A stretch of DNA of 64,000 nt from Solobacterium sp. UBA3691 (GCA_002372175.1 DFIS01000055.1:62001-126000), one strand, 5' to 3'. Counted from the stretch's first letter, positions 44,537 to 53,997 are shown. Translations and numbers: made by a program. Notes: generated by a model from the letters alone, not told the origin.

Positions 44537-45877
44537 TTACAGTTTTCTTACGCCGGGATCGATCCGGTTCTTGATCACGGTACCGCTGCATCTCCCAAAG
44601 CCAAGCGGATAGCCGTCGGTGCATACCAGCACCCAGCCGTTTTCGTCTGTCTCTGTCTCCACGGTCTCCCCGCGCAGATATTTCTCTGTCCGCGGATCAT
44701 CTGCCGCAAAGCTCACAACACGATCAAATGTCTCTGTACTCAACGACATAGCCAGATGCTGGGAGGGTTCAAACCTTCCCTTTTTCAGTGTCCCGAACAG
44801 TAACCCGGAACGTACCGTGCGCATTCCGGTATACGGAAGATCCTCTTCCGGCAGGTACAGTACCCTGTCCTTCAGGATCATGAACCTGTCCGGATCATAC
44901 TGCTTATGTATATGTGTCATAAACATCGTCATATCTTCCGGCAGCTTCTCTCTGCGTCTTTGGCTCTGTACAGACACTGTGCGTTCTCCTTCGCCTTTCT
45001 GCAGTAAGGCTGTAAAATGACCCTCTCCCTGCAGTCTGTGCGGATATAAACGCACACAGTTCTCTGTCCCCGGCAGGATACCATGCGCAAAGTTACCTTC
45101 TCTTGCGATCGGCAGCACCTGTAACTGCGGGCAGATCTTCTTCATGTACAGGATGATCTCTTCATCCTCCTCGGGTGAGAATGTACAGGTGGAATAGACA
45201 AGCTTACCGCCCTCCCGTAACATGCCCAGTGCCGAAGTGACGATCTCCTTCTGTATTTCCGCATAGTACTGCGGTCCTCTTTCTTCCCAGGCTTTGATCA
45301 GAGACGGATCTTTCCTGAACATGCCTTCTCCCGAACACGGGACATCCAGCAGGATACAGTCAAAGTATTCCGGGAAGTATTCTGCCATGCGGTTCAGGTC
45401 TTCTCCTGTCACATAGGTATTCCCTGCTCCGTAGCGCTGTATATTCTTCAGGGTCGCATTCTGTCTCGAGATACTGATGTCGTTGGAGATCAGCACACCG
45501 GTATCCTGCAGCTTTGCGGCCAGTGTCACAGTCTTCCCGCCCGGTGCTGCACAGGCATCAAGCACCCTGTCTCCGGGCTGTACAGGCAGTACTTCCGCCG
45601 GCAGGGAGGCTGAAGCTTCCTGCAGATAATAGAGACCCGCATACCAGTACGGATGCGTACCCGGACGTACATCCCCATGGACGTAAAAGGCATCTGCACA
45701 CCAGGGCACAGGCGAAAGTTCAAACGGAGATATCCGCCGGAACTCTTCGGCAGAGATCTTCCCAGCATTAATATGAAGACTGAGTGTCTCCGGTTCTTCA
45801 AGACTCTGCAGGTATGCCGGATACTCTTCACCAAGCAGACTCTTCATGCGTATTTCATATGTTTCAGGCAGTTTCAT
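44537..45877 (-). CDS. rsmF: RsmF-like rRNA cytosine-C5 methyltransferase
   Basis: SAM-dependent RNA m5C methyltransferase of the NOL1/NOP2/Sun family, 446 residues. VLDACAAPGGKTVTLAAKL binds SAM, ILLDVPCSGEGMFRKDPSL carries the PC-S-G catalytic Cys and KLVYSTCTFSPEEDEE the second Cys. The N-terminal 60 residues and the C-terminal 150 residues (PUA-like, LGFGRCSGTVIKNRI) match the Firmicutes RsmF layout. Start at 45,877: a TACAAT ends 7 nt upstream and only GGGG touches the ATG; two earlier ATGs overlap the -10. Confidence 0.9.
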   Translation of the reverse strand: MKLPETYEIRMKSLLGEEYPAYLQSLEEPETLSLHINAGKISAEEFRRISPFELSPVPWCADAFYVHGDVRPGTHPYWYAGLYYLQEASASLPAEVLPVQPGDRVLDACAAPGGKTVTLAAKLQDTGVLISNDISISRQNATLKNIQRYGAGNTYVTGEDLNRMAEYFPEYFDCILLDVPCSGEGMFRKDPSLIKAWEERGPQYYAEIQKEIVTSALGMLREGGKLVYSTCTFSPEEDEEIILYMKKICPQLQVLPIAREGNFAHGILPGTENCVRLYPHRLQGEGHFTALLQKGEGERTVSVQSQRRREKLPEDMTMFMTHIHKQYDPDRFMILKDRVLYLPEEDLPYTGMRTVRSGLLFGTLKKGRFEPSQHLAMSLSTETFDRVVSFAADDPRTEKYLRGETVETETDENGWVLVCTDGYPLGFGRCSGTVIKNRIDPGVRKL

Positions 45878-45884
45878 CCCCATC

Positions 45885-45890
45885 ATTGTA
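45885..45890 (-). promoter_or_regulatory. -10 box 7 nt before an ATG (probable leaderless start)
   Basis: TACAAT on the minus strand, then GATGGGG, then the ATG of the rsmF-like gene at 45,877. Confidence 0.45.
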
Positions 45891-45918
45891 ACAGGTAACC
45901 CGGAGTTACGATTATTCT

Positions 45919-45946
45919 TTGTGAAGAAGCGAAATCATACTATACT
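45919..45946 (+). promoter_or_regulatory. Promoter of the aminotransferase gene
   Basis: TTGTGA, 16-nt spacer, TATACT; the ATG at 45,965 has GAGGTGAG at normal spacing, so this gene has a conventional short leader. Confidence 0.65.
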
Positions 45947-45964
45947 ATATAGCGAGGTGAGATA

Positions 45965-47170
45965 ATGATTAGACATGCCGAACGGATGGATCTTGTCCAT
46001 TCCGATATACGAGGACCACTGTACCAGGAAGCTCTGCGGATGATCAGCAGCGGTATTCCTGTCCTTAAGCTGAATACCGGCAATCCTGCAGCTTTTGGCT
46101 TTACACTTCCCGAGAGCGTCAGAGGCGCATTGCTGGAGGGGTTGGACAGAGCTGTTGCCTACAGTGATTCCAGAGGTATGCCCGATGTCAGAGGTGCGAT
46201 TCTTGAATATCACAGAGGCAAGGGTCTCTCACATTCTACGGCTGAGGATATCTTCATCGGCAACGGTGTTTCCGAGATGGCAGAGATGAGTGTGCTGGCC
46301 GTCATGGATCCCGGTGATGAGATGCTCGTACCGTGTCCGAATTACTCGCTGTGGTCCAATTCCCTGCATCTTGCCGGGGCTGTGCCTGTCTATTACAGAT
46401 GCGATGAAGAGAACAGGTGGATGCCTGATCCTGAAGATATCCAGGCAAAGATCACCAAACGTACAAAAGCGATCCTGATCATCAATCCGAACAATCCTAC
46501 TGGTGTACTGTATGATGATGAGACGATGAAGACCATCCTGCAGATCGCCAGGGAGAATCACCTGCTGGTATTTGCGGATGAGATCTATGACAGACTTGTC
46601 ATGGATGGCAAGGTACATCATTCTGCCGCATACCTGGCTCCGGATCTGCCCGTGATCACGTTTAACGGACTGTCCAAGTCGCATATCATCTGCGGTTTCC
46701 GCTGCGGCTGGATGATCCTCTCCGATCCTAATAACGAACTAGGTGAAGTCAGAGATGCCCTGGAGAGACTCTCCTCGATGCGTCTATGCGGAAATACCCT
46801 GTCACAGCTGGTCATTCCTGCTGCTCTGCATGACCCCGAAAGCACCCAGGCCATGCTGGTGCCGGGAGGCAGACTCTACGAGCAGCGTAAGGCTGTTGTG
46901 GAAGTCATTCAGAAGACACCGGGAATGTCTGTCGTACCGAATGATGCGGCCTTCTACGTCTTCCCGAAGTATGACGCTGAGAGATTCCATATCACATCCG
47001 ACAAGGAATTCGGCATGGGTGTACTGAAAAACAAACATGTGCTGATCGTCCCGGGAAGCGGCTTCGGCTATCCGACACCCGATCACTTCAGGATCGTGAT
47101 GTTGCCGGAGGCGGAAGAACTGGCCAAAGCCACACAGGATATCGCCGATTACCTGTTAAGTCTTCAATAA
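45965..47170 (+). CDS. Class I/II aminotransferase (AlaA/AlaC-like)
   Basis: A PLP-dependent aminotransferase of 401 residues, closest in style to glutamate-pyruvate aminotransferases. Family marks: GIPVLKLNTGNPAAFGF, YSDSRGMPDVRGAILEYH, IFIGNGVSEMAEMSVLAVMD, AILIINPNNPTGVLYDD, DEIYDRLVMDGKVHHS, and FNGLSKSHIICGFRCGW with the PLP lysine. It would link pyruvate/alanine with 2-oxoglutarate/glutamate. Monocistronic: own promoter and terminator. Confidence 0.9.
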   Translation: MIRHAERMDLVHSDIRGPLYQEALRMISSGIPVLKLNTGNPAAFGFTLPESVRGALLEGLDRAVAYSDSRGMPDVRGAILEYHRGKGLSHSTAEDIFIGNGVSEMAEMSVLAVMDPGDEMLVPCPNYSLWSNSLHLAGAVPVYYRCDEENRWMPDPEDIQAKITKRTKAILIINPNNPTGVLYDDETMKTILQIARENHLLVFADEIYDRLVMDGKVHHSAAYLAPDLPVITFNGLSKSHIICGFRCGWMILSDPNNELGEVRDALERLSSMRLCGNTLSQLVIPAALHDPESTQAMLVPGGRLYEQRKAVVEVIQKTPGMSVVPNDAAFYVFPKYDAERFHITSDKEFGMGVLKNKHVLIVPGSGFGYPTPDHFRIVMLPEAEELAKATQDIADYLLSLQ

Positions 47171-47174
47171 CACA

Positions 47175-47197
47175 AAAGGAACTCATCGAGTTCCTTT
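47175..47197. terminator. Bidirectional intrinsic terminator
   Basis: AAAGGAACTC / GAGTTCCTTT, 10-bp perfect stem with loop ATC, between convergent genes. Confidence 0.85.
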
Positions 47198-47208
47198 CAT
47201 TTTACAGT

Positions 47209-48369
47209 TCAGAATCCCTGATACAGTCTCAGAGCATTCTCGGAGAGTACCTGACGGGCACTCTTCAGAGCTCTGTCCTTGCTCATATAGCCATCTTCCA
47301 CGAAGTCGGAGAAGACCTTGGCCAGAGCGATCTTGGACGCTTTGGCAGCTGCCCAGGAGCCCTCAAAAGCACCATGCTGACCGGACCCGAGCAGGATCTG
47401 ATTATGCGGAGCCTGGGCCAGTACTTCCTTGAACATGGCAGCCATGCCCATACCCTGCCAGGGCAGTGTCTGTGAGAAGTCTACATAGATATTACAGAAG
47501 TTGTAGGCCATGATCGCCGCATTCCTGGTGAACGGGAAAGCCCCGTGCAGTAAGACGATATTCGTCTTCTCGTGTCTCGTATCGCCGAGGAACGGTGCCA
47601 GCAGTACCGGATCATGTTTATATACACCCTTATGACTTCTCATGCCTGTAGAACCTGTATGAACATGGATCGAGATACCCAGTTCCGCACAGAGATACAG
47701 GATCTGATCAAACATCGCATAGTATACAGCCCGCTGTGCTTCATAGTTTCCGGCCTTGGCATCCCTGAATGCCTTCTCTGCTTCCTGCGGTGTGACCAGG
47801 TAGGCGTCAAATCCGTACCTTTCACCGATATGTCCCTTGATCCCCATGAAACCCTGACTGACAGCTGTACGGATCGCTTCCTCCAGCTTTGTCATCAGTG
47901 ACGCAAAGGTCTCTTCACTCTTCAGCAGTTCAAAGTATACATCCTCAAAACGGAACAGACGGTTGACCTTGTTGGGTATGCACGCTGTCAGAGGATCGCC
48001 CCAGGGCAGTTCACTCTCCAGTGTACTGGCTACGATATGTTCCTCATCATAGAGACTCTGCACATATTTACGGATGCCTTCCTCAGTACCGCCGATTGCC
48101 TTGTTCCGGGCTTCCACAACCGCTTCCACGGTCTCCTCACAGCCGAATCTCTCCGCCATGAAGTGTACCAGCTGCAGCACCATCGGCAGCTCTCTCAGCG
48201 ATGCGAGATGTTTCTGCGACGGGAACTTGGCGCCGTTTTCATCCCTTGCGGACATCGTACCGTGATTGTAGCTCTTCAGGAACTGATCAACGGTAATGAC
48301 CGGTTTGTCCATATCCAGCACATGTGTATGGTTGTCGTAAAAATTCTCATTGGAAAAATCAAACAGCAT
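47209..48369 (-). CDS. Amidohydrolase-superfamily protein
   Basis: A 386-residue TIM-barrel protein of the amidohydrolase_2 / FluG-C type. Metal ligands: HTH in FYDNHTHVLDM, a lysine in FMGIKGHIGERYG, His in SIHVHTGSTGM, His in IVLLHGAFPF. The usual last-strand Asp is not obvious: the equivalent stretch reads ILLGSGQHGAFEGS, so the catalytic base may be absent or supplied differently. Substrate unknown; relatives include decarboxylases and lactonases. Stands alone on its strand. Confidence 0.75.
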   Translation of the reverse strand: MLFDFSNENFYDNHTHVLDMDKPVITVDQFLKSYNHGTMSARDENGAKFPSQKHLASLRELPMVLQLVHFMAERFGCEETVEAVVEARNKAIGGTEEGIRKYVQSLYDEEHIVASTLESELPWGDPLTACIPNKVNRLFRFEDVYFELLKSEETFASLMTKLEEAIRTAVSQGFMGIKGHIGERYGFDAYLVTPQEAEKAFRDAKAGNYEAQRAVYYAMFDQILYLCAELGISIHVHTGSTGMRSHKGVYKHDPVLLAPFLGDTRHEKTNIVLLHGAFPFTRNAAIMAYNFCNIYVDFSQTLPWQGMGMAAMFKEVLAQAPHNQILLGSGQHGAFEGSWAAAKASKIALAKVFSDFVEDGYMSKDRALKSARQVLSENALRLYQGF

Positions 48370-48406
48370 AATTTCTTACCTCTGCTTAAATTATACATAT
48401 ACAAAC

Positions 48407-49291
48407 CTATTCTTTTCCTACGGATTCATATACCAGAGAGGAGATTCCGGCAATATCATTGAATACTCTGTCATCACCGTCACCCTCCGACATGATCACC
48501 AGAATATAATCTCCGGCCGGGGCAAAGACGATCGCGGCATCGTGCTGCAGACCCTCCAGCTCTCCGGTCTTGTTTGCGCTCTCCACATCCGCAGGAAGAC
48601 CGGCCGGGATCTTCCACGTCTTCTCCTGTTTTTCCAGGGCATCCAGAATGAAGTTGGAAGCTTCCATGTCCACAAATGTACCCGCATAGATCTCACTTAA
48701 CGCATAGCCGACATCCCTGGCCGATGTCATATTCGCCGCATCCTTGTCGTAGATATTTCCGGTGCTGATCAGTCTTCCGGTATCGATATACCCATGATTA
48801 TGTGCAAAGGATGTAACTGCCTGCAGACCGGTGATCATACTGCCGCCGCCCATGTACCTCTCCAGCCATGTCCAGGCATCATTATCGGATACCGACAGCA
48901 TCTTCCTCAGCTGTTTATCCGTCTCTTCGGTCTCAGCAATCTCTCCGCTGCGTACTTTCTCGAAGAAGGCACCGGCTACGAAGATCTTGATCAGACTGGC
49001 GGAGATCATCCGGTGATCATGAATACGCAGTTCTTCCCCGCTCCTGATGATCTTGACGTAGACCGACCACTCCCCCGGCAGACCTGCCAGATGATCTTTC
49101 AGCTGTGCTTCCAGAGCCGGGATCTTTGACTGTACAGGCTCCGGCGAGGGTACGCTGACCTCTGTGACAGGCTGCTGTACCTCCTGCGGTCTTTCTGTCA
49201 TCAGTGATGATATCAGCACCAGCATACACTGCAGGATAAGCATAAAAACAAACAGGGATTCTGTGATCTGTTTTCTCTGTCTGCTTTTCAT
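48407..49291 (-). CDS. Class A beta-lactamase-like serine hydrolase
   Basis: A 294-residue exported serine hydrolase anchored by one N-terminal membrane helix (SLFVFMLILQCMLVLISSL) followed by a Pro/Val-rich linker. Active-site motifs are in order: SASLIK (SxxK, near residue 98), SVSDNDA (SDN) and ANKTGEL (KTG). There is no clear Omega-loop ExxLN Glu, so a peptidoglycan or esterase role is as likely as antibiotic resistance. A TATAAT ends 7 nt before its ATG and overlaps the stop of the Nudix gene upstream. Confidence 0.8.
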   Translation of the reverse strand: MKSRQRKQITESLFVFMLILQCMLVLISSLMTERPQEVQQPVTEVSVPSPEPVQSKIPALEAQLKDHLAGLPGEWSVYVKIIRSGEELRIHDHRMISASLIKIFVAGAFFEKVRSGEIAETEETDKQLRKMLSVSDNDAWTWLERYMGGGSMITGLQAVTSFAHNHGYIDTGRLISTGNIYDKDAANMTSARDVGYALSEIYAGTFVDMEASNFILDALEKQEKTWKIPAGLPADVESANKTGELEGLQHDAAIVFAPAGDYILVIMSEGDGDDRVFNDIAGISSLVYESVGKE

Positions 49292-49298
49292 GTATTAG

Positions 49299-49304
49299 AT
49301 TATA
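49299..49304 (-). promoter_or_regulatory. -10 box overlapping a stop codon, 7 nt before an ATG
   Basis: TATAAT (49,304-49,299) contains the TAA of the Nudix gene; CTAATAC then separates it from the ATG at 49,291. No ribosome site. Confidence 0.5.
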
Positions 49305-49842
49305 GTTGATTATTACCGTACACTGCATCATTTTCCTGCAAAAGCAGCTCGGTCACATGTGTTTCGCGTTCGATCATCGCCGGATCTGCGCCATGGTGAT
49401 CATGTGTGCGGTTGACACGGATGAATTCCTCCGGGGATACCAGGACCGCCTCCGGTTCCTCTTCAAGTTCGTAGGTATCATACTGCACAGGCAGACCTGT
49501 TACTTCCGCCTCTGCCAGATAGTAGTAATTATCCTGGATGAAAAGATCATACTCTGCATATTCATCCACGCCCCGGGATACTCTGTGCACATTGCCGAAG
49601 GGATGCACGGAGGCAGCACGGACCACCACACCGGCTTCCTCCCTTGCCTCACGGCAGAGTGTCTGCAGATGTGTTTCTCCGGGCTCCATGCCGCCGCCGG
49701 GATGCTTGTAACAATCATAACGGTGAGAGTAGACGGCACATAACATTCCGTCTTTCATGATGATACCCCGGACGGAGGGACGCACAAGCACCTTCTCATC
49801 CGAGGTATAGTCTTTCCTGTCCAGTATAAACAGCGTACGCAT
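49300..49842 (-). CDS. Nudix hydrolase
   Basis: A 180-residue pyrophosphohydrolase. The Nudix box reads GGGMEPGETHLQTLCREARE then EAGV, with the metal-binding glutamates in REAREE. The N-terminus (FILDRKDYTSDEKVLVRPSV) and the long acidic C-terminus are like ADP-ribose/MutT-type family members, but substrate is not predictable. It begins 2 nt after the lipoprotein stop without a ribosome site. Confidence 0.85.
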   Translation of the reverse strand: MRTLFILDRKDYTSDEKVLVRPSVRGIIMKDGMLCAVYSHRYDCYKHPGGGMEPGETHLQTLCREAREEAGVVVRAASVHPFGNVHRVSRGVDEYAEYDLFIQDNYYYLAEAEVTGLPVQYDTYELEEEPEAVLVSPEEFIRVNRTHDHHGADPAMIERETHVTELLLQENDAVYGNNQL

Positions 49843-49844
49843 AT

Positions 49845-50978
49845 CTACTGATAATACTCATACCAGGTATCACCGACAACATCATACTCAAAGATATGTG
49901 TCATATCATCCGATACCGCGTATGTCTTCTCTCTTGTGAACATACCGTCATGTTCAGTACCGAAGTATACTTCAAAGCACGGGTGTCCGGACAGTTCAAT
50001 ACGGTCATGAGGACCTTTATCCATGACCATACCCTTCTTTAACAGATCCTCAAGATCCGGAAATTCCTGTACGATCTTCTGTTGGATCAGTTCATCATCC
50101 TCCACGGTCCAGAGATAATCCACGATACCGAAGTTGCCCGCAAAGATCTCATGTTCAGGATCATAGATATCAAACATCGGCCGGTAGTACACGATAAACG
50201 AAAGGATCCTGCCCTGACTGTCGGTAATGCTGATCTGTACCTCGGGCATCCGGGTGCTGCTTCCCGCTTTCAGCAGGATCGGCTTCCCGCTCTCACTGCG
50301 GTACAGTACCTCCGTAACATTGTTATTTCCGTCGGTCCTGTTGACAGCCACGGTCGCTGCCGGATCAGCAGGAACGATTGCGAAAAGATCTGCGCCATCG
50401 TATTCAACCGTCTCAAGACCATCCAGCCACGCAAACATCTGTCTGTACTTCTCTTCAATACTGTCTGTACCGACGTACGCAAAACCGCCGATATAGCCGT
50501 TATATGCCATGTCCGAGCGCAGACGGTCCAGGGTCACCTCCGGATGCGGTGCTTCCCTCTCGTACCAGTATCCCTTGATATCCTGATACTCATAGAGTTT
50601 GGACTGATCATCCGTCATCGCAAAAGAGCGCACGGTAACGAACTGACTGCCGTCGTCATAGCCAAAGCTGACACCGTAACATTCCTGATCATTGATGCCC
50701 AGTTCACTGACCGCATACTTTCTCTCTTCACCATACTGCAGCGTTCCGTTCTGCAGGAACTCATACATCCGCGGCACATCCCGGCAGATCACATCGGTCA
50801 TGTATGCATACGGATCCTCCATGCCTGATAACAGTTCCTTCGGTGTTTCCGGAGTCGCTGAAACCGCCGGTGCTTCCGGTGTCTTTGAAGCTTCCGGTGC
50901 AGCCGAAGCCGCCGGTGCCTTTCCTGCACATCCTGTAAGTAAGGCAATACATAGTACTGCCCGCAGCTTTCTCTGCAT
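49845..50978 (-). CDS. Lipoprotein, unknown function
   Basis: A 377-residue exported lipoprotein: signal ending in LLTGC, followed by an Ala/Pro/Glu-rich spacer (residues 20-50). Two similar segments can be seen (ERKYAVSELGINDQECYGVS and EKTYAVSDDMTHIFEYDVVG), so the protein may hold two related beta-rich domains. No family recognised. The start at 50,978 has GGAGGAA upstream and shares one base with the stop of the flavoprotein gene. Confidence 0.72.
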   Translation of the reverse strand: MQRKLRAVLCIALLTGCAGKAPAASAAPEASKTPEAPAVSATPETPKELLSGMEDPYAYMTDVICRDVPRMYEFLQNGTLQYGEERKYAVSELGINDQECYGVSFGYDDGSQFVTVRSFAMTDDQSKLYEYQDIKGYWYEREAPHPEVTLDRLRSDMAYNGYIGGFAYVGTDSIEEKYRQMFAWLDGLETVEYDGADLFAIVPADPAATVAVNRTDGNNNVTEVLYRSESGKPILLKAGSSTRMPEVQISITDSQGRILSFIVYYRPMFDIYDPEHEIFAGNFGIVDYLWTVEDDELIQQKIVQEFPDLEDLLKKGMVMDKGPHDRIELSGHPCFEVYFGTEHDGMFTREKTYAVSDDMTHIFEYDVVGDTWYEYYQ

Positions 50979-51637
50979 TATTCCTCCGCTGCCCTGCATT
51001 TCTCAGCCAGCTGCACACCCAGGGCATATGCCTGTTTCTTCTCTTCCGGGAAGACATTCTCATGTCTTTCCTGCTTGCCGGGAATATCAAACATCGTCCA
51101 GTTGAAACGGCTGTAGTCCTTGACCTGCAGGGTGTTGCCGCAGATCATTACCTCTGTCTCACCGACAAAGTTAGTCAGTGTGCTCCTGTATCTTTCGATC
51201 ATCTTTGTATAACCAAGATCATCATAGTATTCATCGGAAGCATTGCTGGTCATGATAAACAGTACCGGTGTCTTCGGTGCATTGTACCGTGTCTCTTCCC
51301 TCCGGTATGTCAGATTCTGGAAGACCAGCCGTTCAAACAATGCTCTGAAGCCTGCCGTAGGTTCACTCAGATAATTCGGAGAACCCAGGATCACGGCATC
51401 GGATGTACGGATATCCTCAAGGATCGGATACAGTCCGTCATGGCATATGCACTTGCCTTCATTCGGTTCCAGCTTACAGCCGAAACAGGATATACATCCC
51501 GTAAACTTAGGTTGTCTGTAGAGATCATAATATACTGTCTCCGCCCCTGCCGAGGCCGCACCATCCAGTGCTGCCTGAATCAGTTCGGCGGTATTTCCTG
51601 CGGGTCTCGGACTTGCGTTTACTGCTGTGATCTTCAT
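50978..51637 (-). CDS. NADPH-dependent FMN reductase-like / iron-sulphur flavoprotein
   Basis: A 219-residue flavodoxin-fold oxidoreductase: MKITAVNASPRPAGNTAELI (FMN phosphate loop), then a compact cysteine motif CISCFGCKLEPNEGKCICHD that could carry an Fe-S cluster as in Isf proteins, and VILGSPNYLSEPTAGFRALF next to the flavin. The start at 51,637 has GGAGG 8 nt upstream. First gene of a four-gene run. Confidence 0.83.
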   Translation of the reverse strand: MKITAVNASPRPAGNTAELIQAALDGAASAGAETVYYDLYRQPKFTGCISCFGCKLEPNEGKCICHDGLYPILEDIRTSDAVILGSPNYLSEPTAGFRALFERLVFQNLTYRREETRYNAPKTPVLFIMTSNASDEYYDDLGYTKMIERYRSTLTNFVGETEVMICGNTLQVKDYSRFNWTMFDIPGKQERHENVFPEEKKQAYALGVQLAEKCRAAEE

Positions 51638-51701
51638 CGTCATATCCTCCGTGTCTATTTTTATTGTACATGGATATCGGCAGAATTTGGGCATAAGAAA
51701 A

Positions 51702-51725
51702 GAACTGTCTCTTTCGAAACAGTTC
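51702..51725 (-). terminator. Intrinsic terminator of the hydrolase/ROK operon
   Basis: GAACTGT / ACAGTTC stem, 10-nt loop, followed on the minus strand by CTTTTCTTAT; 8 nt past the last stop. Confidence 0.75.
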
Positions 51726-51732
51726 ATCTCTC

Positions 51733-52860
51733 TTACTCGTACAGCTCGATGACCTTGTCGTTTTCCAGATCTCTGGCAAATCTTCTGACAAAGGTCCAGC
51801 TCATCAGGTGCTGGGCTTTGCATGTCGTATGCGAGAGATTCTGTACAGCCACGACTTGCAGGTGCTTCCTGCCGTCGACGTTGACGATATCACCCACGTA
51901 TACTTCGACACCGTCGATCCACAGTGTATAAGCACTGTCACACGGGAATCCCAGTACTCTTACAGCCTTGTTGGGACTCTCGGCACAGGCAAGCATCTGT
52001 TCCTTTGTGACGGTATTGCAGCGGGATCCGTACAGCCTTCTCTGCCACGAGGAGATCCTCTGTTCCAACGTACCGGGCATTACCGAACGCAGTCTTTCGT
52101 TCCAGGCATCATACCTCGGTGCCGGTGTATTCAGCGGGAAGTGCTGTGTCATCTCGGCCGTACCGGAAGCGATACTGACAGGGCAGTCGAAGGTATGCAT
52201 CTTCTCCATCGCCGCATCATCGCTGAAGGCCGGTGCCAGACCCGGACGGTCACCCTGCTGGGCAACTGCCGCAATGATCTCGTGATGTCTGCGCATGAAT
52301 TCCAGCGCAAACTCACCGTAGTGGGAATGTCCGGTCAGGTAGACTCTTGTCTCATCGATCGGATAGAGCTTCTTCGCTTCCTCCAGAATATCCAGCCAGA
52401 GTTCGTTCTCATCTTTATCCTCGGTAGAGAAGATCAGCAGAATCATCTCACCCTGGGCAGCGATCATCGCCATATCATAGTAGAAGCTCTGGGCAAAGAC
52501 ACAGGCAGCTCTGAACGCACACATGACCGGCAGCTTCTTCTTCTCTTCCAGTGCACTCTTCGGCACAAACGCAAGCCAGTTCTCTCCCTTTGTCTCATTG
52601 ACATCGTAGACCAAGCCCTTGTTCTGCCAGAATTCCTTCAGTCCCGGATCAGTGATCTCGGTATACTTCTTTTCCAGCTCTGCCGCGATCATCATGCTTT
52701 CACCGGTGATCGTATGCATCATGCCTTCAAGATCATAGAAAGGTGCGACCCACTTCTTTTCCTTGGCCAGCGATACAACACCGCTGCGGAAGTCCGGTGC
52801 ATCTACGGTAGGATCTCCCCAGTTGACGATCTCGGGGTAAGAATAGTACTTGTTTTCCAT
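51733..52860 (-). CDS. Alpha/beta hydrolase-like esterase, copy 1
   Basis: A 375-residue hydrolase. The nucleophile elbow is TRVYLTGHSHYGEFALEFM (G-H-S-H-Y-G) and a late histidine lies in QNLSHTTCKAQHLMSW. The N-terminal 100 residues (NKYYSYPEIVNWGDPTVDAP) are a lid-like extension. A near-full-length paralogue lies directly upstream; by eye the two agree at more than half of positions. No signal peptide. An ester- or amide-cleaving role in the operon is inferred. Start with AAGGAG. Confidence 0.72.
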   Translation of the reverse strand: MENKYYSYPEIVNWGDPTVDAPDFRSGVVSLAKEKKWVAPFYDLEGMMHTITGESMMIAAELEKKYTEITDPGLKEFWQNKGLVYDVNETKGENWLAFVPKSALEEKKKLPVMCAFRAACVFAQSFYYDMAMIAAQGEMILLIFSTEDKDENELWLDILEEAKKLYPIDETRVYLTGHSHYGEFALEFMRRHHEIIAAVAQQGDRPGLAPAFSDDAAMEKMHTFDCPVSIASGTAEMTQHFPLNTPAPRYDAWNERLRSVMPGTLEQRISSWQRRLYGSRCNTVTKEQMLACAESPNKAVRVLGFPCDSAYTLWIDGVEVYVGDIVNVDGRKHLQVVAVQNLSHTTCKAQHLMSWTFVRRFARDLENDKVIELYE

Positions 52861-52869
52861 ATAGACTCC

Positions 52870-53997
52870 TTAACGATATAACTCGATTACGGCTCCGGTC
52901 TCCGGGTCCTTCGCAAACCTGCGCAGGAATGACCAGCTGATCGTATGCATGAATGAACATGTAGTATGGGAGAGATCTTCAATTGCCACAACGCGCAGTC
53001 TCTCTTCGCCTCTTTCGTTCCTGATGTCACCGATATAGACCTCAAGACCATCCACCCACAGTGTCTCACTGTGATCACACGGGAAGCCAAGCATCTGTTC
53101 GGCTCTTGTGCCTTCCCTTGCGGCGAGGATCTCTTCCTTTGTCTTCATCGGCGCATTAGCTGCGTAGAGTCTTCTCTGCCAGGCACTGATCCTGTCCTCT
53201 GCCGTGGCCGGAATCGCATGTTTCATCCGCTCCGGGATCTGCTCGGGACACTGGATATCCACGTTCATCGGAAACATCATGCTCATCTCCGCCATACCGG
53301 ATACCGCAATGATCGGCTTATCCACCTCACGCATACGCTCCACCATCGCATCACTGAAGAAATGCGGTGCACACCCGGGGATATCACCCTGCTGGGCAAC
53401 CGCTGCCGGGATCTCGGGATGTCTGCACATGAAGTCGAGCGCAAAGTCACCGTAGTGGGAATGCCCGGTCAGATAGACTCTTGTCTCATCGATCGGGTAG
53501 ATCTCTTTCGCTTCGGCATAGATCTTCGTCCAGAGTTCGTTTTCATCCTTGTCCTCGGTCGAGAAGATCAGTACGATCATCTCCCCCTGGGCAGCCATCA
53601 TCAGAAGATCATAGTAGAAGCTCTGCGCAAAGACACAGGCACTGCGGAATGCCAGCACCGCGGGAAGCTTCTTCTCACCCTCCAAAGCACACTTCGGCAC
53701 AAACGAGAGCCAGTTTTCTCCGTCTGTCTCATGTACGGTGTAGTCAAGACCGACACCGTTCCAGAATGCCTGCAGCCCGGGATCCGTGATCTCTGTATAG
53801 TTCTTCTCAAGCCCTGCCGCAATGGCCATATGCTTGCCGGTGGCGGTATGCATCATCTGTTCAAGGTTATAGAATGGTGCTACCCATCTGCCCTCTTTGG
53901 CCAGGGAGATGACACCGCTGCGGAAGTCAGGTGCTTCCACCGTCGGATCACCCCAGTTGGTAATTTCCGGATATGTATAATACTTGTTTATCATCAT
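52870..53997 (-). CDS. Alpha/beta hydrolase-like esterase, copy 2
   Basis: A 375-residue paralogue of the downstream gene with the same layout: NKYYTYPEITNWGDPTVEAP at the start, TRVYLTGHSHYGDFALDFM at the nucleophile and EDLSHTTCSFMHTISW at the late His. The ATG (53,997) follows the preceding stop by one base; the next ATG (53,994) aligns better with the paralogue and could be the true start. Tandem duplication and retention of both copies suggest different substrates or subunits of one enzyme. Confidence 0.72.
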   Translation of the reverse strand: MMINKYYTYPEITNWGDPTVEAPDFRSGVISLAKEGRWVAPFYNLEQMMHTATGKHMAIAAGLEKNYTEITDPGLQAFWNGVGLDYTVHETDGENWLSFVPKCALEGEKKLPAVLAFRSACVFAQSFYYDLLMMAAQGEMIVLIFSTEDKDENELWTKIYAEAKEIYPIDETRVYLTGHSHYGDFALDFMCRHPEIPAAVAQQGDIPGCAPHFFSDAMVERMREVDKPIIAVSGMAEMSMMFPMNVDIQCPEQIPERMKHAIPATAEDRISAWQRRLYAANAPMKTKEEILAAREGTRAEQMLGFPCDHSETLWVDGLEVYIGDIRNERGEERLRVVAIEDLSHTTCSFMHTISWSFLRRFAKDPETGAVIELYR

